This document shows positions 7,824 through 15,808 of a stretch of DNA of 34,066 bases, piece by piece. The DNA is from an uncultured Blautia sp. (lineage in GTDB: Bacteria > Bacillota > Clostridia > Lachnospirales > Lachnospiraceae). The notes beneath the pieces were generated by a model that ran no database searches, was not told the origin of the DNA, and saw nothing but the letters and a program-made list of their open reading frames with translations. Within the stretch, counting starts at the first letter, position 1. Every line of letters starts with the position of its first letter. The stretch covers positions 1-34,066 of the forward strand of contig CAKRTP010000004.1 in assembly GCA_934402155.1 (NCBI GenBank), given 5' to 3'. Both the position numbers and the translations under genes were made by a program.

Positions 7824-10352
7824 TTGGACAAAGAAGAATTTCGGATCAAACTTGAAGAAATTAACCGCCTTGTAGAAAAGAAAAACTATAAGGATGCCAT
7901 GGAAGTTGTAGACAGTATTGACTGGCGTCGGGTAAAAAATGTCCATACCTTATGTGTTGTAGGTGAAATTTATGCAGCAAATAAGAGGTATGATGACAGC
8001 CGGGAAATTTTTCTTCTGGCATACCACAGAGCTCCTATTGGCAGAAACATTTTATATCGATTAATAGAAGTATCTCTAAAAATGAAGGATATTGATGAGG
8101 CAATGGAATATTATGAGGAGTTTCTGGAGGTTGCTCCTAATGACAGCACTCAGTATGTGCTGAAATATAAAATCCGTAAAGCAGAGCAGGCGCCGCTGGA
8201 AGAACAGATCAGAATTCTTGAAGACTATAAAGAAAAGGAATTCACGGAAAGATGGTCATATGAGCTGGCAAAGCTGTATTATCAGAATGGTGATACCAAG
8301 AAATGTCTTGATCTCTGTGATGAGATGGTTCTTTGGTTCAGTGATGGTAAATATGTTATGAAAGCACTGGATCTTAAGAATCGGATGGGGATGCTGACTG
8401 GTGCAGAAAAGGAAAAATACGACAGGCAGTTTATCCCGAATCTCAGGACAGTAGAGCAGGCAGCTGAACAGAAAACAGAAGTTTCGGCCAGTGAAAATAT
8501 TGAGCAGAAAACAGAAGCAGCACCGGCAGCAGATGATGATGCACCGGTGATTGAGAGTGTAGACATTGATGAACGCGATGTCAATGGAGCAGAAAGCCTT
8601 CAGGAGAAAATATCAAAAGGTATTCGTGATATTTTTACAGGAAAGAAAAAAGAATCAGAAGAATTCATGAAGGAAGAGGCTCCTTCGGAAGAAGTTCAGG
8701 AAGAAATGATCAGGGATATTTCTTCTGATGAGGAACAGGTAAATGTGCCGGAACTGGAACCGGAGGATGCTGTGATTCCACCGCCTTCAGATCAGGGAAA
8801 GTCTATTTTCAGTTCCATCGAAGAAAAAATTGAAGAAGTTACAGAAAAAGAAATCCAGGACTCAAAAGAAGAAGTCGAGGAAGAAAACAATGCAGATGAA
8901 CTTCCTGAGATAGAATTCGAAGAAGCAGAAACTGAATCGGAAAATGTTCCGGAGACAGTTGAAGAGCCGGAACAGGATAAAGAACTGAAAAAAGAAGCTG
9001 AAGAGATCAAGCTTCCTGAACTTGAGATTCCGGAGGCAATGAAGAATGTTGGAATGGAAAATCCATTACATACGGAAGTTCCGAAAGCACCGGATATCTG
9101 TCTTCCTGGTGCAGATGATCCAGAGGATCAGGAATTTGAATTTAATCTGGAAGATACGATTCTTGCAGCAGCAACTGCACAGGGAATTGAAATTCCGGAT
9201 GAACCGGAAGTTAAAGAGACAGTGCAGGAACAAACTGACATGGATGAAGATGATTATATGTCAGAAGAAGATCTTCGCAGTGCAGAAGAAGAATTTATGA
9301 ATGGTCCATCCTGGAAAGCGGAATCAGAAGAAGACGTTTATGATGACCTGGATCTTTATGAAATGGAAGATGATTCCGAAGAAGATTTTTCCGAGGAAGA
9401 TGGTTATGAAGATGAAGATGTCAGTGATCTTGAGGATGAAGAATATTTTGTAGAGCAGTATGAAGAACAGGTTAAGACTCCTGTAAAGAAAACAAAGCTT
9501 AAAAAGACTGCAAAGAAATCCAGACAGCCGGAAGATGAGGATATGGAGCAGCTGCTTTATACAATTGAGCCGAAACGTAAGGTAAGAGATATCATTCCAA
9601 GAGAAAAGAAAATGACAGCGGATGAAGAAAAACTCTTTACTTACTTTGCAAAAGTCCCGGGACTGAGAGAGCAGATTGTGGATGCACTTTATGATGCCCA
9701 GATCTGTGCTGCTGATAAGACCTCCAGAACAGGAAATATTATTGTAATGGGTGGTCGTGAGACAGGAAAGACAAGATTGATTTCAGGACTGATTCCTGCA
9801 ATCTGCAAGGAACTTGATCTAGAAGCATCAAAAGTAGCATATGTTTTTGCTGATCAGATCAATGGTAAAAATGTTGCTGAGATCGTTCGCAAAATGGCAG
9901 GTGGTTTTCTGGTTATTGAAAACGCAAATCAGCTTACGAAGGAAACAGTCAATCAGCTGAATAAAGCAATGGAATTCCGTACAGATGGACTTATTGTGAT
10001 CATTGAGGATGAGAAGATTGGAATGCGTAAACTGATCGCAAGATTTCCGAAATTTACATCAAAGTTTACCTCAATGATCAATATTCCGGTACTTACCAAC
10101 GATGAGCTTGTTAATTTTGCACAGATATATACAAGAGAAAATGGATATATGATCGATCAGATGGCCATGTTGTCATTGTACAATCTGATAAGTACAAGTC
10201 AGAAAGAAGATCAGCCAATGAATATTGGTGCTGTTAAAGATATCATTGATGGAGCGATTGCAAAATCAAGAGGAGGACTTCGTAAACTGATTTCAAAGAA
10301 AAAAGTAAATCAGGATGGATATCTGGTTCTTTATGAAAAAGATTTTAATTAA
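7824..10352 (+). CDS. TPR / acidic linker / CbxX-like AAA+ protein of unknown function
   Basis: About 842 residues in three parts. Residues 1-200 are helical with TPR-like repeats (NYKDAMEVVDSIDW, YDDSREIFLLAYHRAP, DIDEAMEYYEEFLEVAPND, GDTKKCLDLCDEM). Residues 210-560 are extremely acidic and low in complexity, then a short basic patch KKTKLKKTAKKSR. The C-terminal part (about 595-800) is an AAA+-like domain with Walker A GGRETGKT (643-650) and a Walker B-like FLVIENAN (695-702) where DE would be expected. The later FRTDGLIVIIEDEKIGMRKLIARFPKFTSKF and LTNDELVNFAQIYTRENGY resemble the CbxX/CfxQ (EccA-like) family, which also pairs TPRs with AAA+. Start is uncertain: TTG at 7812, GTG at 7815 or TTG at 7824; GGTGA 5 bases upstream favours 7824. 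It is followed directly by rsmA. Confidence 0.85.
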   Translation: MDKEEFRIKLEEINRLVEKKNYKDAMEVVDSIDWRRVKNVHTLCVVGEIYAANKRYDDSREIFLLAYHRAPIGRNILYRLIEVSLKMKDIDEAMEYYEEFLEVAPNDSTQYVLKYKIRKAEQAPLEEQIRILEDYKEKEFTERWSYELAKLYYQNGDTKKCLDLCDEMVLWFSDGKYVMKALDLKNRMGMLTGAEKEKYDRQFIPNLRTVEQAAEQKTEVSASENIEQKTEAAPAADDDAPVIESVDIDERDVNGAESLQEKISKGIRDIFTGKKKESEEFMKEEAPSEEVQEEMIRDISSDEEQVNVPELEPEDAVIPPPSDQGKSIFSSIEEKIEEVTEKEIQDSKEEVEEENNADELPEIEFEEAETESENVPETVEEPEQDKELKKEAEEIKLPELEIPEAMKNVGMENPLHTEVPKAPDICLPGADDPEDQEFEFNLEDTILAAATAQGIEIPDEPEVKETVQEQTDMDEDDYMSEEDLRSAEEEFMNGPSWKAESEEDVYDDLDLYEMEDDSEEDFSEEDGYEDEDVSDLEDEEYFVEQYEEQVKTPVKKTKLKKTAKKSRQPEDEDMEQLLYTIEPKRKVRDIIPREKKMTADEEKLFTYFAKVPGLREQIVDALYDAQICAADKTSRTGNIIVMGGRETGKTRLISGLIPAICKELDLEASKVAYVFADQINGKNVAEIVRKMAGGFLVIENANQLTKETVNQLNKAMEFRTDGLIVIIEDEKIGMRKLIARFPKFTSKFTSMINIPVLTNDELVNFAQIYTRENGYMIDQMAMLSLYNLISTSQKEDQPMNIGAVKDIIDGAIAKSRGGLRKLISKKKVNQDGYLVLYEKDFN

Positions 10353-10366
10353 TGAGAGGAGAAAAT

Positions 10367-11242
10367 ATGACCACACCTTATCTTGGAAATCCTAAATATA
10401 CCATTGAAATTCTTCAAAAGTACGATTTTGTATTTCAGAAAAGGTTTGGTCAGAATTTTCTGATCGATACACATGTTCTGGATCGGATCATTAAGGCTGC
10501 TGAAATCACAAAAGATGATTTTGTGCTGGAAATTGGACCTGGAATTGGTACGATGACACAGTATCTGGCAGAGGCTGCCAGAGAGGTAACAGCAGTTGAG
10601 ATTGATGATGCACTTATTCCAATTCTTAAGGATACGCTGAAAGAGTGGGATAATGTAACCGTTCTTCATGGAGATATTCTTAAGACGGATATACGAAATA
10701 TTGCAGAAGAAAAGAATCAGGGGCGTCCGATCAAGGTTGTTGCAAATCTTCCGTATTATATTACGACACCGATCATTATGGGATTATTTGAGAGTCATGT
10801 CCCGGTAGAGTCTATAACGGTTATGGTTCAGAAAGAAGTGGCAGACAGAATGCAGACCGGACCAGGATCTAAGGATTATGGAGCTTTGTCTCTGGCTGTT
10901 CAGTATTATGCAGAGCCAAAGATTGTTGCAAATGTTCCCCCGAACTGCTTTATGCCAAGACCTAAGGTAGGAAGTGCGGTAATACGGTTAACCAGACATC
11001 AGAACCCGCCTGTGACAACAAGGGATGAGAAACTGATGTTTCGTCTGATCCGTGCATCGTTTAATCAGAGAAGGAAGACACTGGCAAATAGTCTTAAAAA
11101 TTCGCAGGAACTGCCGTATTCCAAGGAAGAGGTTGAGGCTGCAATCACAGAATGTGGACTTCCGTTGAATATCAGAGGAGAAGCGTTAAATCTGGAACAG
11201 TTTGCAAGACTGGCAGATATATTTTCAAAAGTGAATAAATAA
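10367..11242 (+). CDS. rsmA: 16S rRNA dimethyladenosine transferase (KsgA)
   Basis: The 291-residue enzyme uses SAM to dimethylate two adjacent adenines in the 3' terminal hairpin of 16S rRNA during 30S maturation. Motifs include RFGQNFLIDTHVLDRI, the SAM-binding VLEIGPGIGTMTQYLA, AVEIDDAL, VVANLPYYITTPI (the NLPY catalytic motif) and the C-terminal FNQRRKTLANSLK. Length is normal. The chosen ATG has AGGAG 5 bases upstream; an in-frame ATG at 10352 overlaps the previous stop codon and lacks a site. It is transcribed with the TPR/AAA+ gene and ends at a strong terminator. Confidence 0.96.
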   Translation: MTTPYLGNPKYTIEILQKYDFVFQKRFGQNFLIDTHVLDRIIKAAEITKDDFVLEIGPGIGTMTQYLAEAAREVTAVEIDDALIPILKDTLKEWDNVTVLHGDILKTDIRNIAEEKNQGRPIKVVANLPYYITTPIIMGLFESHVPVESITVMVQKEVADRMQTGPGSKDYGALSLAVQYYAEPKIVANVPPNCFMPRPKVGSAVIRLTRHQNPPVTTRDEKLMFRLIRASFNQRRKTLANSLKNSQELPYSKEEVEAAITECGLPLNIRGEALNLEQFARLADIFSKVNK

Positions 11243-11250
11243 ACAAAAAT

Positions 11251-11283
11251 AAAAAGCATCCGGTGGCTGGTCGGATGCTTTTT
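11251..11283 (+). terminator. Terminator after rsmA
   Basis: AAAAAGCATCCG (11251-11262) and CGGATGCTTTTT (11272-11283) form a perfect 12-bp stem around a 9-base loop, ending in a T run. Confidence 0.92.
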
Positions 11284-11301
11284 ACTATTTATTAAATTTA
11301 A

Positions 11302-11394
11302 AAGGAAGGAGAGTTGATAACCATTGCAGGTTATCAACATATGAAAAAGAAAATTATAAAAATAATGTTGGCTGTATTATTTTTATGGCTCTAG
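11302..11394 (+). CDS. Possible 17-residue hydrophobic peptide behind a perfect hairpin
   Basis: The reading frame 11341-11394 encodes MKKKIIKIMLAVLFLWL, a basic start followed by a hydrophobic stretch that looks like a tiny membrane peptide or a cut-off signal peptide. A strong AAGGAAGGAGA site (11302-11312) lies 28 bases upstream, too far on its own. Between the two is a perfect 10-bp inverted repeat GTTGATAACC / GGTTATCAAC with a 6-base loop (11313-11338). Folding would bring the site within about 3 bases of the ATG. No convincing promoter was found, so it may be a relic. The rest of the 364-base gap to the next gene (11395-11500) shows nothing else I can support. Confidence 0.3.
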   Translation, partial: KEGELITIAGYQHMKKKIIKIMLAVLFLWL

Positions 11395-11510
11395 TATAGT
11401 CAGAAATTATGATGGAATCGTGTTGAAGTTATGAAAAAACAGTGAACAAAGGTCAAAAGTTTTATGAATGGAAGCAGAATAAAAAATTTTACAGTGTATC
11501 TGCAGATCTG

Positions 11511-11519
11511 TGCTATAAT
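11511..11519 (+). promoter_or_regulatory. Extended -10 promoter of the small secreted protein
   Basis: TGCTATAAT at 11511-11519 is a perfect extended -10. The -35 region is poor (TTTACA at 11488-11493 is 20 bases away). The leader to the start codon is about 80 bases. Confidence 0.6.
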
Positions 11520-11606
11520 AGGGACGCCTGAAGCGAAGATACCAGGAGACAGGGAAGAAAGTTCAGGCAGAAACATGAAAGCTGAATGATTCAGGAGGTA
11601 ATAGAA

Positions 11607-12068
11607 ATGAAAATAAACAAAAAATTAAGTGCACTGCTTCTCGCAGGTGCTATGGCATGTACAACACCGACAATGGCATATGCACAGGATAGTTCTGATA
11701 TAGTTGATCAGGCAGCCGCAATATTACAGGATAACGGAGTAGATGAACTTCTCTCTGATCCGGATAAGGTAGTGGATCTGATCGTGCAGGCTAAGGAAAT
11801 CCTTGGTCAGGTTGATGTATCAAATGATGAGATCGGGGAAGCACTTGATATAGCGGCACAGAGTGCAGGTATTAGTTTATCTGATTCGGAAAAGAATACA
11901 CTGATCCAGTTATATAATAAATTTAAAGATACAGATCTGGATGAGGATCAGTTAAGAAGCCAGGTAGAGCGAGTATATAATAAACTGGAGGAACTTGGAA
12001 TCACGAAAGATGATGTCAAGGGAATACTTGGCAAGATGCTGGATTTTGCAAAAAGTTTTATTGATTGA
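11607..12068 (+). CDS. Small secreted helical protein of unknown function
   Basis: A 153-residue protein with a clear signal peptide: basic MKINKK, hydrophobic LSALLLAGAMA, and a likely cleavage after AYA at residue 26. The mature part is acidic and appears all-helical, with regular Leu/Ile/Val spacing and several short Asp-rich turns (LSDPDK, DTDLDEDQL). It has no cysteine after the signal peptide and no anchor, so it is probably released or wall-associated. The C-terminal YNKLEELGITKDDVKGILGK recalls DUF1002-type secreted proteins of Clostridia, but I cannot confirm this. AGGAGGT (11593-11599) is 7 bases before the chosen ATG; an upstream ATG at 11586 has no site. It has its own promoter. 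Confidence 0.85.
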   Translation: MKINKKLSALLLAGAMACTTPTMAYAQDSSDIVDQAAAILQDNGVDELLSDPDKVVDLIVQAKEILGQVDVSNDEIGEALDIAAQSAGISLSDSEKNTLIQLYNKFKDTDLDEDQLRSQVERVYNKLEELGITKDDVKGILGKMLDFAKSFID

Positions 12069-12199
12069 CCTTGCAGTGAAGACAACAGTGCGTTTGTGAA
12101 AAACACCTATACAAAAATCTGAACAAAAATAAAAAATATAGTATAATTGAATAAAAAAAATAATTATATAAGAATAAAATTGTGCAAATACACGAAAAC

Positions 12200-12245
12200 T
12201 TCATTATTTATTCATAAAAAGTTCATAATTGACTGATATTATAAT
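12200..12245 (+). promoter_or_regulatory. PhoB-type direct-repeat promoter
   Basis: Three 7-bp units, TTCATTA (12200-12206), TTCATAA (12211-12217) and TTCATAA (12222-12228), are separated by 4-bp AT-rich spacers, giving an exact 11-bp period. A perfect TATAAT follows at 12240-12245, 11 bases after the last unit, and there is no good -35. This is the geometry of Pho-box promoters bound by PhoB/PhoP-family (OmpR-type) response regulators. The upstream part of the gap (12069-12199) is AT-rich and shows nothing else supportable. Confidence 0.6.
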
Positions 12246-12251
12246 TACAGT

Positions 12252-12378
12252 TCGAAAAGAACTTCACTAACAGACGTTGTAATGTTCTTCATTACACATA
12301 AATTTTTTCATAATAATTGCCCCGGTAAACCACTGCCGGGGCACTCCTCGTTTAAAGGTCCCTTTTAGGGACTTTTTT
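12252..12378 (+). ncRNA. Candidate structured small RNA
   Basis: The promoter at 12240-12245 predicts an RNA of about 127 nt that ends at the terminator at 12354-12378. It has a TGTAATG / CATTACA stem-loop (12278-12296) and a strong GCCCCGG / CCGGGGC stem-loop (12319-12342). A single-stranded CACTCCTCG follows (12342-12350), in which CTCCT is complementary to the core ribosome binding site AGGAG. The only ORF, 28 codons from 12282, lacks a ribosome binding site. It lies between two plus-strand genes that each have their own promoter, so it is more likely an independent RNA than a leader. No known RNA family was recognised. Confidence 0.5.
12354..12378 (+). terminator. Intrinsic terminator of the candidate small RNA
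   Basis: AAAGGTCCC (12354-12362) pairs with GGGACTTTT (12368-12376) through one G-T pair around a 5-base loop, and a run of six T (12373-12378) follows. Confidence 0.88.
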
Positions 12379-12399
12379 ATTTTCTCAGATATATAAGTA

Positions 12400-12408
12400 T
12401 GCTATAAT
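12400..12408 (+). promoter_or_regulatory. Extended -10 promoter of the S1-domain gene
   Basis: TGCTATAAT at 12400-12408 lies just after the preceding terminator, with no clear -35. The transcript would carry a leader of about 110 bases before the ATG at 12524, in which I see no known element. Confidence 0.6.
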
Positions 12409-12523
12409 ACAACTGAATAATGCTAAGATATCATTGATTTGCTATTACAAAAAGTAATCTGGATAGAATTTTTATATCAGATGTACGAGGAATCAGAAAG
12501 AATATGAGAGGAGATTTCATACC

Positions 12524-13429
12524 ATGACTGAATCTATGAGAGATTATGAAAAAGAACTGGAAGCTTCGATGAAGACGATAGAAGAAGGCGACATTCTTAC
12601 CGGCACTGTGATAAGTGTGGATGAAAAAGAAGTTATCCTTGATCTGAAATATTATGCAGAAGGAGTGATTCCGGCAGAGAATTTCAGCAGAGAACCAGGA
12701 TTTAACATTAAAGAAAATGTGCAGGAAGGTGATGAGGTTTCAGCCACAGTAATCCGAAAAGATGATGGAAATGGAAACATACTGCTTTCAAGAGTGGAGG
12801 CAGCGGACGTTCTTGCATGGGATAAACTGAAAGAACTGAAAGAAACAGGGGCAGTTCTGGATGTTGTAGTCAGGGGAATTACCAATGCAGGTGTGATTGC
12901 ATATGTGGAAGATGTCAGAGGTTTTATTCCGGCATCAAAACTTTCCCTTGAGTATGTTGAAGATACGGAAGAATATTTGAACAAGCCAATTCAGGTACAG
13001 GTGATAGATGTAGATAAAGAAAGTAAGAAACTGATTCTTTCTGCCAAAGAGATTCTTCGTGAAAAGGCGGAAGAAGAACGAAAAAATAAAGTTTCAAATC
13101 TTGAAGTTGGTCTGATCACAGAAGGAACCGTGGAGAGTCTGCAGCCATATGGTGCATTTGTAAATCTTGGAAACGGACTTTCTGGTCTTGTTCATATTTC
13201 TCAGATTTGTGAGAAGAGAATCAAGAAGCCATCTGAAGTCCTTTCAGTTGGTGATAAGGTGAAGGTAAAAGTTACAGCAATCAAGGAGGGGAAACTCAGC
13301 CTCAGTATCAAAGAGGCATCAGATATGATGGCAAAAGAAATTGAAGAAGAAGTCTATGAAGTTCCAGATGCAGGAAAACAGGCGACTACTTCACTGGGAT
13401 CTCTTTTTGCAAATATAAAACTGGATTGA
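12524..13429 (+). CDS. S1-domain RNA-binding protein
   Basis: A 301-residue protein with three S1 RNA-binding repeats: about 20-92 (GDILTGTVISVDEKEVILDLKYYAEGVIP), 105-175 (GAVLDVVVRGITNAGVIAYVEDVRGFIPASKL) and 190-265 (GLITEGTVESLQPYGAFVNLGNGLSGLVHISQI). It resembles the short S1 homologues of Firmicutes (YpfD-like) rather than the six-repeat S1 of Proteobacteria. In some Clostridia such repeats are fused to IspH; here they stand alone. The likely role is mRNA or ribosome binding. The start has GAGGAG about 10 bases upstream. It is 14 bases upstream of the pyrophosphatase gene, probably in one operon. Confidence 0.92.
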   Translation: MTESMRDYEKELEASMKTIEEGDILTGTVISVDEKEVILDLKYYAEGVIPAENFSREPGFNIKENVQEGDEVSATVIRKDDGNGNILLSRVEAADVLAWDKLKELKETGAVLDVVVRGITNAGVIAYVEDVRGFIPASKLSLEYVEDTEEYLNKPIQVQVIDVDKESKKLILSAKEILREKAEEERKNKVSNLEVGLITEGTVESLQPYGAFVNLGNGLSGLVHISQICEKRIKKPSEVLSVGDKVKVKVTAIKEGKLSLSIKEASDMMAKEIEEEVYEVPDAGKQATTSLGSLFANIKLD

Positions 13430-13443
13430 AAGGATAAAGACAG

Positions 13444-15111
13444 ATGAGGAGTCAGGAAAAAATTTTTGTTATAGGACATAAAAATCCAGATACAGATTCT
13501 ATATGTTCAGCAATTGCATACTGCGACATTAAAAACAGAACAAGTCAGAAGCAGAAGTTTGTGCCGAAGCGTGCCGGTCAGATTAATGAGGAAACGGAAT
13601 ATGTTTTGAGCCGTTTTGGGGTGCAACCACCGGGATATTTAAGTAATATCGGAACTCAGGTAAAAGATATGGATATCCGTATGAGTCCGGATGCAGATAA
13701 GGGCATGTCATTGAAGGCCGCATGGGATATCATGCAGGAAAACAGCATTGTTTCACTTCCGATCAGAGATAAGGAAGGTGCGCTTGAGGGTTTGATTACG
13801 ATCGGTGATATTGCCAAGACTTATATGGATACTACGGACAGTTATCTTTTGTCCAGAGCGAGAACGCAGTACCAGAAGATAGCAGAAACGATCAGTGGGG
13901 AGATCATAGAAGGAAATCCTCATGGATATTTTATCAAGGGACGAGTTATGGTGGGAACTGCGAATCCGGATAAAATGAAAGAGTACATTGAGGAAGATGA
14001 TATGATCATCATGGGAGACCGTGAGGAAGATCATCTTCAGGCAATTGCTCAGAATGTGAGCTGCATTATTGTTGGACTTGGAATCCAGGTTACAGAAAAA
14101 GTTGTAAAGCTGGCTCATGAGAAAGATATTATTATTATTGCATCACCATATGATACCTTTACAATTGCACGACTGATCAACCAGAGTATCCCTGTCAGAT
14201 ATATCATGAAAACAGATAATCTGGTAACTTTTAATACAGAAGATTTTACAGATGACATACAGGATGTTATGATCAAGCATCGTCATCGAGCATTTCCGGT
14301 CATCAACAAGAAAGGAAAATGTATCGGTACGATATCCAGACGTAATTTTCTGGGAATGCACAAAAAACAGGTAGTGCTTGTAGATCACAATGAAGTTGAC
14401 CAGGCAGTAGATAATATTGAAAAAGCAGACATTCTTGAGATCATAGATCATCATAAACTTGGAACATTGCAGACTGTTCAGCCAATCAGTTTCCGTAACC
14501 AGCCGGTAGGATGCACAGGAACGATCATGTATCAGATTTATGGCGAACAGAAGCTTGAAATTCCGCCTAAGATCGCAGGACTTCTGTGTGCTGCAATTAT
14601 TTCAGATACTCTGATGTTCCGTTCACCTACTTGCACACTGCAGGATAAAATGGCAGCAGGAGCGCTGGCACTGATCGCGGATATTTCCATTGAGCAGTTT
14701 GCAAAAGAAATGTTCAGGGCAGGAAGCAATCTGAAGGATAAATCTCCGGAAGAGATTTTTTATCAGGATTATAAGAAGTTTATCGCAGAGGGCGATATCT
14801 GTTTTGGTGTGGGACAGATCAGCTCCATGGATTCAGAGGAGCTTAAGGAAATTAAGGCAAGACTGCTGCCATTCATGGTAAGTGAATGTGGACGTCATGG
14901 AGTCACAAGAGTTTATTTTATGCTGACTGATATCATGACCCAGTCAACAGAACTTCTGTTTTATGGAGAAGGAAGTCAGGAAATGGCAGAGAACGCATTT
15001 AAGATGGAACCAAAGAATGATGCATTCTATCTTGAGGGAGTAGTTTCCCGTAAAAAACAGCTGATTCCTCCGTTGATGGAAGCAGCACAGATGTCCGGTG
15101 AATATGCATAA
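13444..15111 (+). CDS. Manganese-dependent family II pyrophosphatase with CBS and DRTGG domains
   Basis: A 555-residue enzyme that hydrolyses pyrophosphate. The DHH-family metal-binding motifs are GHKNPDTDS (11-19), VLVDHNE, EIIDHHKLG and ISDTLMFRSPT, and the C-terminal DHHA2 domain ends with the substrate-binding SRKKQ. A regulatory insert sits between the first and second motifs: one CBS repeat (about 70-125), a DRTGG-like domain (about 130-245) and a second CBS repeat (about 250-305). In clostridial relatives these domains bind adenine nucleotides, inhibiting or activating the enzyme. The total length fits CBS-containing pyrophosphatases and not the simple form of about 310 residues. AAAGGA is 9 bases before the ATG. 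Confidence 0.93.
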   Translation: MRSQEKIFVIGHKNPDTDSICSAIAYCDIKNRTSQKQKFVPKRAGQINEETEYVLSRFGVQPPGYLSNIGTQVKDMDIRMSPDADKGMSLKAAWDIMQENSIVSLPIRDKEGALEGLITIGDIAKTYMDTTDSYLLSRARTQYQKIAETISGEIIEGNPHGYFIKGRVMVGTANPDKMKEYIEEDDMIIMGDREEDHLQAIAQNVSCIIVGLGIQVTEKVVKLAHEKDIIIIASPYDTFTIARLINQSIPVRYIMKTDNLVTFNTEDFTDDIQDVMIKHRHRAFPVINKKGKCIGTISRRNFLGMHKKQVVLVDHNEVDQAVDNIEKADILEIIDHHKLGTLQTVQPISFRNQPVGCTGTIMYQIYGEQKLEIPPKIAGLLCAAIISDTLMFRSPTCTLQDKMAAGALALIADISIEQFAKEMFRAGSNLKDKSPEEIFYQDYKKFIAEGDICFGVGQISSMDSEELKEIKARLLPFMVSECGRHGVTRVYFMLTDIMTQSTELLFYGEGSQEMAENAFKMEPKNDAFYLEGVVSRKKQLIPPLMEAAQMSGEYA

Positions 15112-15133
15112 AAAGTCAGGAGAGGTTGTAATA

Positions 15134-15715
15134 ATGGCGAAACAGACCTGGAAACCTGGAAATATGCTGTATCCGCTTCCGGCAGTAATGGTGAGCGTTA
15201 CAGATGGGAAAGGTAAAGACGATATAATAACAGTAGCCTGGACCGGTACAATATGCACAAATCCTCCAATGGTTTATATATCTGTGCGGCCAAGCCGCTT
15301 TTCACATCATATGTTGATGGAAACAGGAGAGTTTGTTATTAATCTGACTACAGAACAACTTACCAGAGCTACTGATTACTGCGGTGTACGTTCCGGCAGA
15401 GATGTCGATAAATTTAAAGAAACAGGGCTTACAAGAGAAAAAGCAGAATTGGTAAAAGCACCGATGATCAAAGAATCTCCAGTATCCATAGAATGCCGTG
15501 TCACAGAGGTCAAAAAACTGGGTTCACATGATATGTTCCTGGCAGAGGTTCTTGCTGTACATGCAGATGAGGAATATATGGATGAGAACAATCGCTTTGA
15601 TCTTAACCGTGCACGTCCGATGGTATATTCTCATGGGGAATATCTTGGTGTTGGAAAGAAATTGGGGACATTTGGATATAGTGTCAAAAAGAGAAGAAAA
15701 AGTGCGAAAAAATGA
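15134..15715 (+). CDS. Flavin reductase family protein
   Basis: A 193-residue protein of the FMN-binding split-barrel flavin reductase family. Family-like features are the opening GNMLYPLPAVMVSVTD, then IITVAWTGTICTNPPMVYISVRPSRFSHHMLMETGEFVINLTT, and the middle SPVSIECRVTEVKKLGSHDMFLAEVLAVHADE. Members bind FMN and reduce flavins or act on unknown small molecules; the true substrate cannot be told. The C-terminus is very basic (KKRRKSAKK). An in-frame ATG at 15098 overlaps the preceding gene, but AGGAG at 15119-15123 supports the ATG at 15134. Confidence 0.9.
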   Translation: MAKQTWKPGNMLYPLPAVMVSVTDGKGKDDIITVAWTGTICTNPPMVYISVRPSRFSHHMLMETGEFVINLTTEQLTRATDYCGVRSGRDVDKFKETGLTREKAELVKAPMIKESPVSIECRVTEVKKLGSHDMFLAEVLAVHADEEYMDENNRFDLNRARPMVYSHGEYLGVGKKLGTFGYSVKKRRKSAKK

Positions 15716-15732
15716 GGGTTCTCAAAGAGGGA

Positions 15733-15761
15733 TTGCAGAAACAGGGCATTTATGTTAAAAT
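15733..15761 (+). promoter_or_regulatory. Promoter of the shikimate kinase-like gene
   Basis: TTGCAG (15733-15738), a 17-base spacer and TAAAAT (15756-15761), with TGT before the -10. Confidence 0.55.
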
Positions 15762-15808
15762 GAACGTTAAGCAATTTGTGAGAAAGCAAACAGGAGAGCG
15801 GACATTTT

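Noticed and set aside
11586..11606. Upstream ATG for the small secreted protein
   Set aside because: The AGGAGGT site lies inside this extension and is ideally spaced for the ATG at 11607, where a normal signal peptide begins.
12119..12147. A second possible promoter (TATAAT at 12142-12147)
   Set aside because: The matching -35 (CTGAAC) is weak and there is no extended -10; in such AT-rich DNA a chance match is likely.
12282..12368. A 28-codon ORF inside the candidate small RNA
   Set aside because: No ribosome binding site, start codon buried in a hairpin, and the frame runs through the GC-rich stem and into the terminator.
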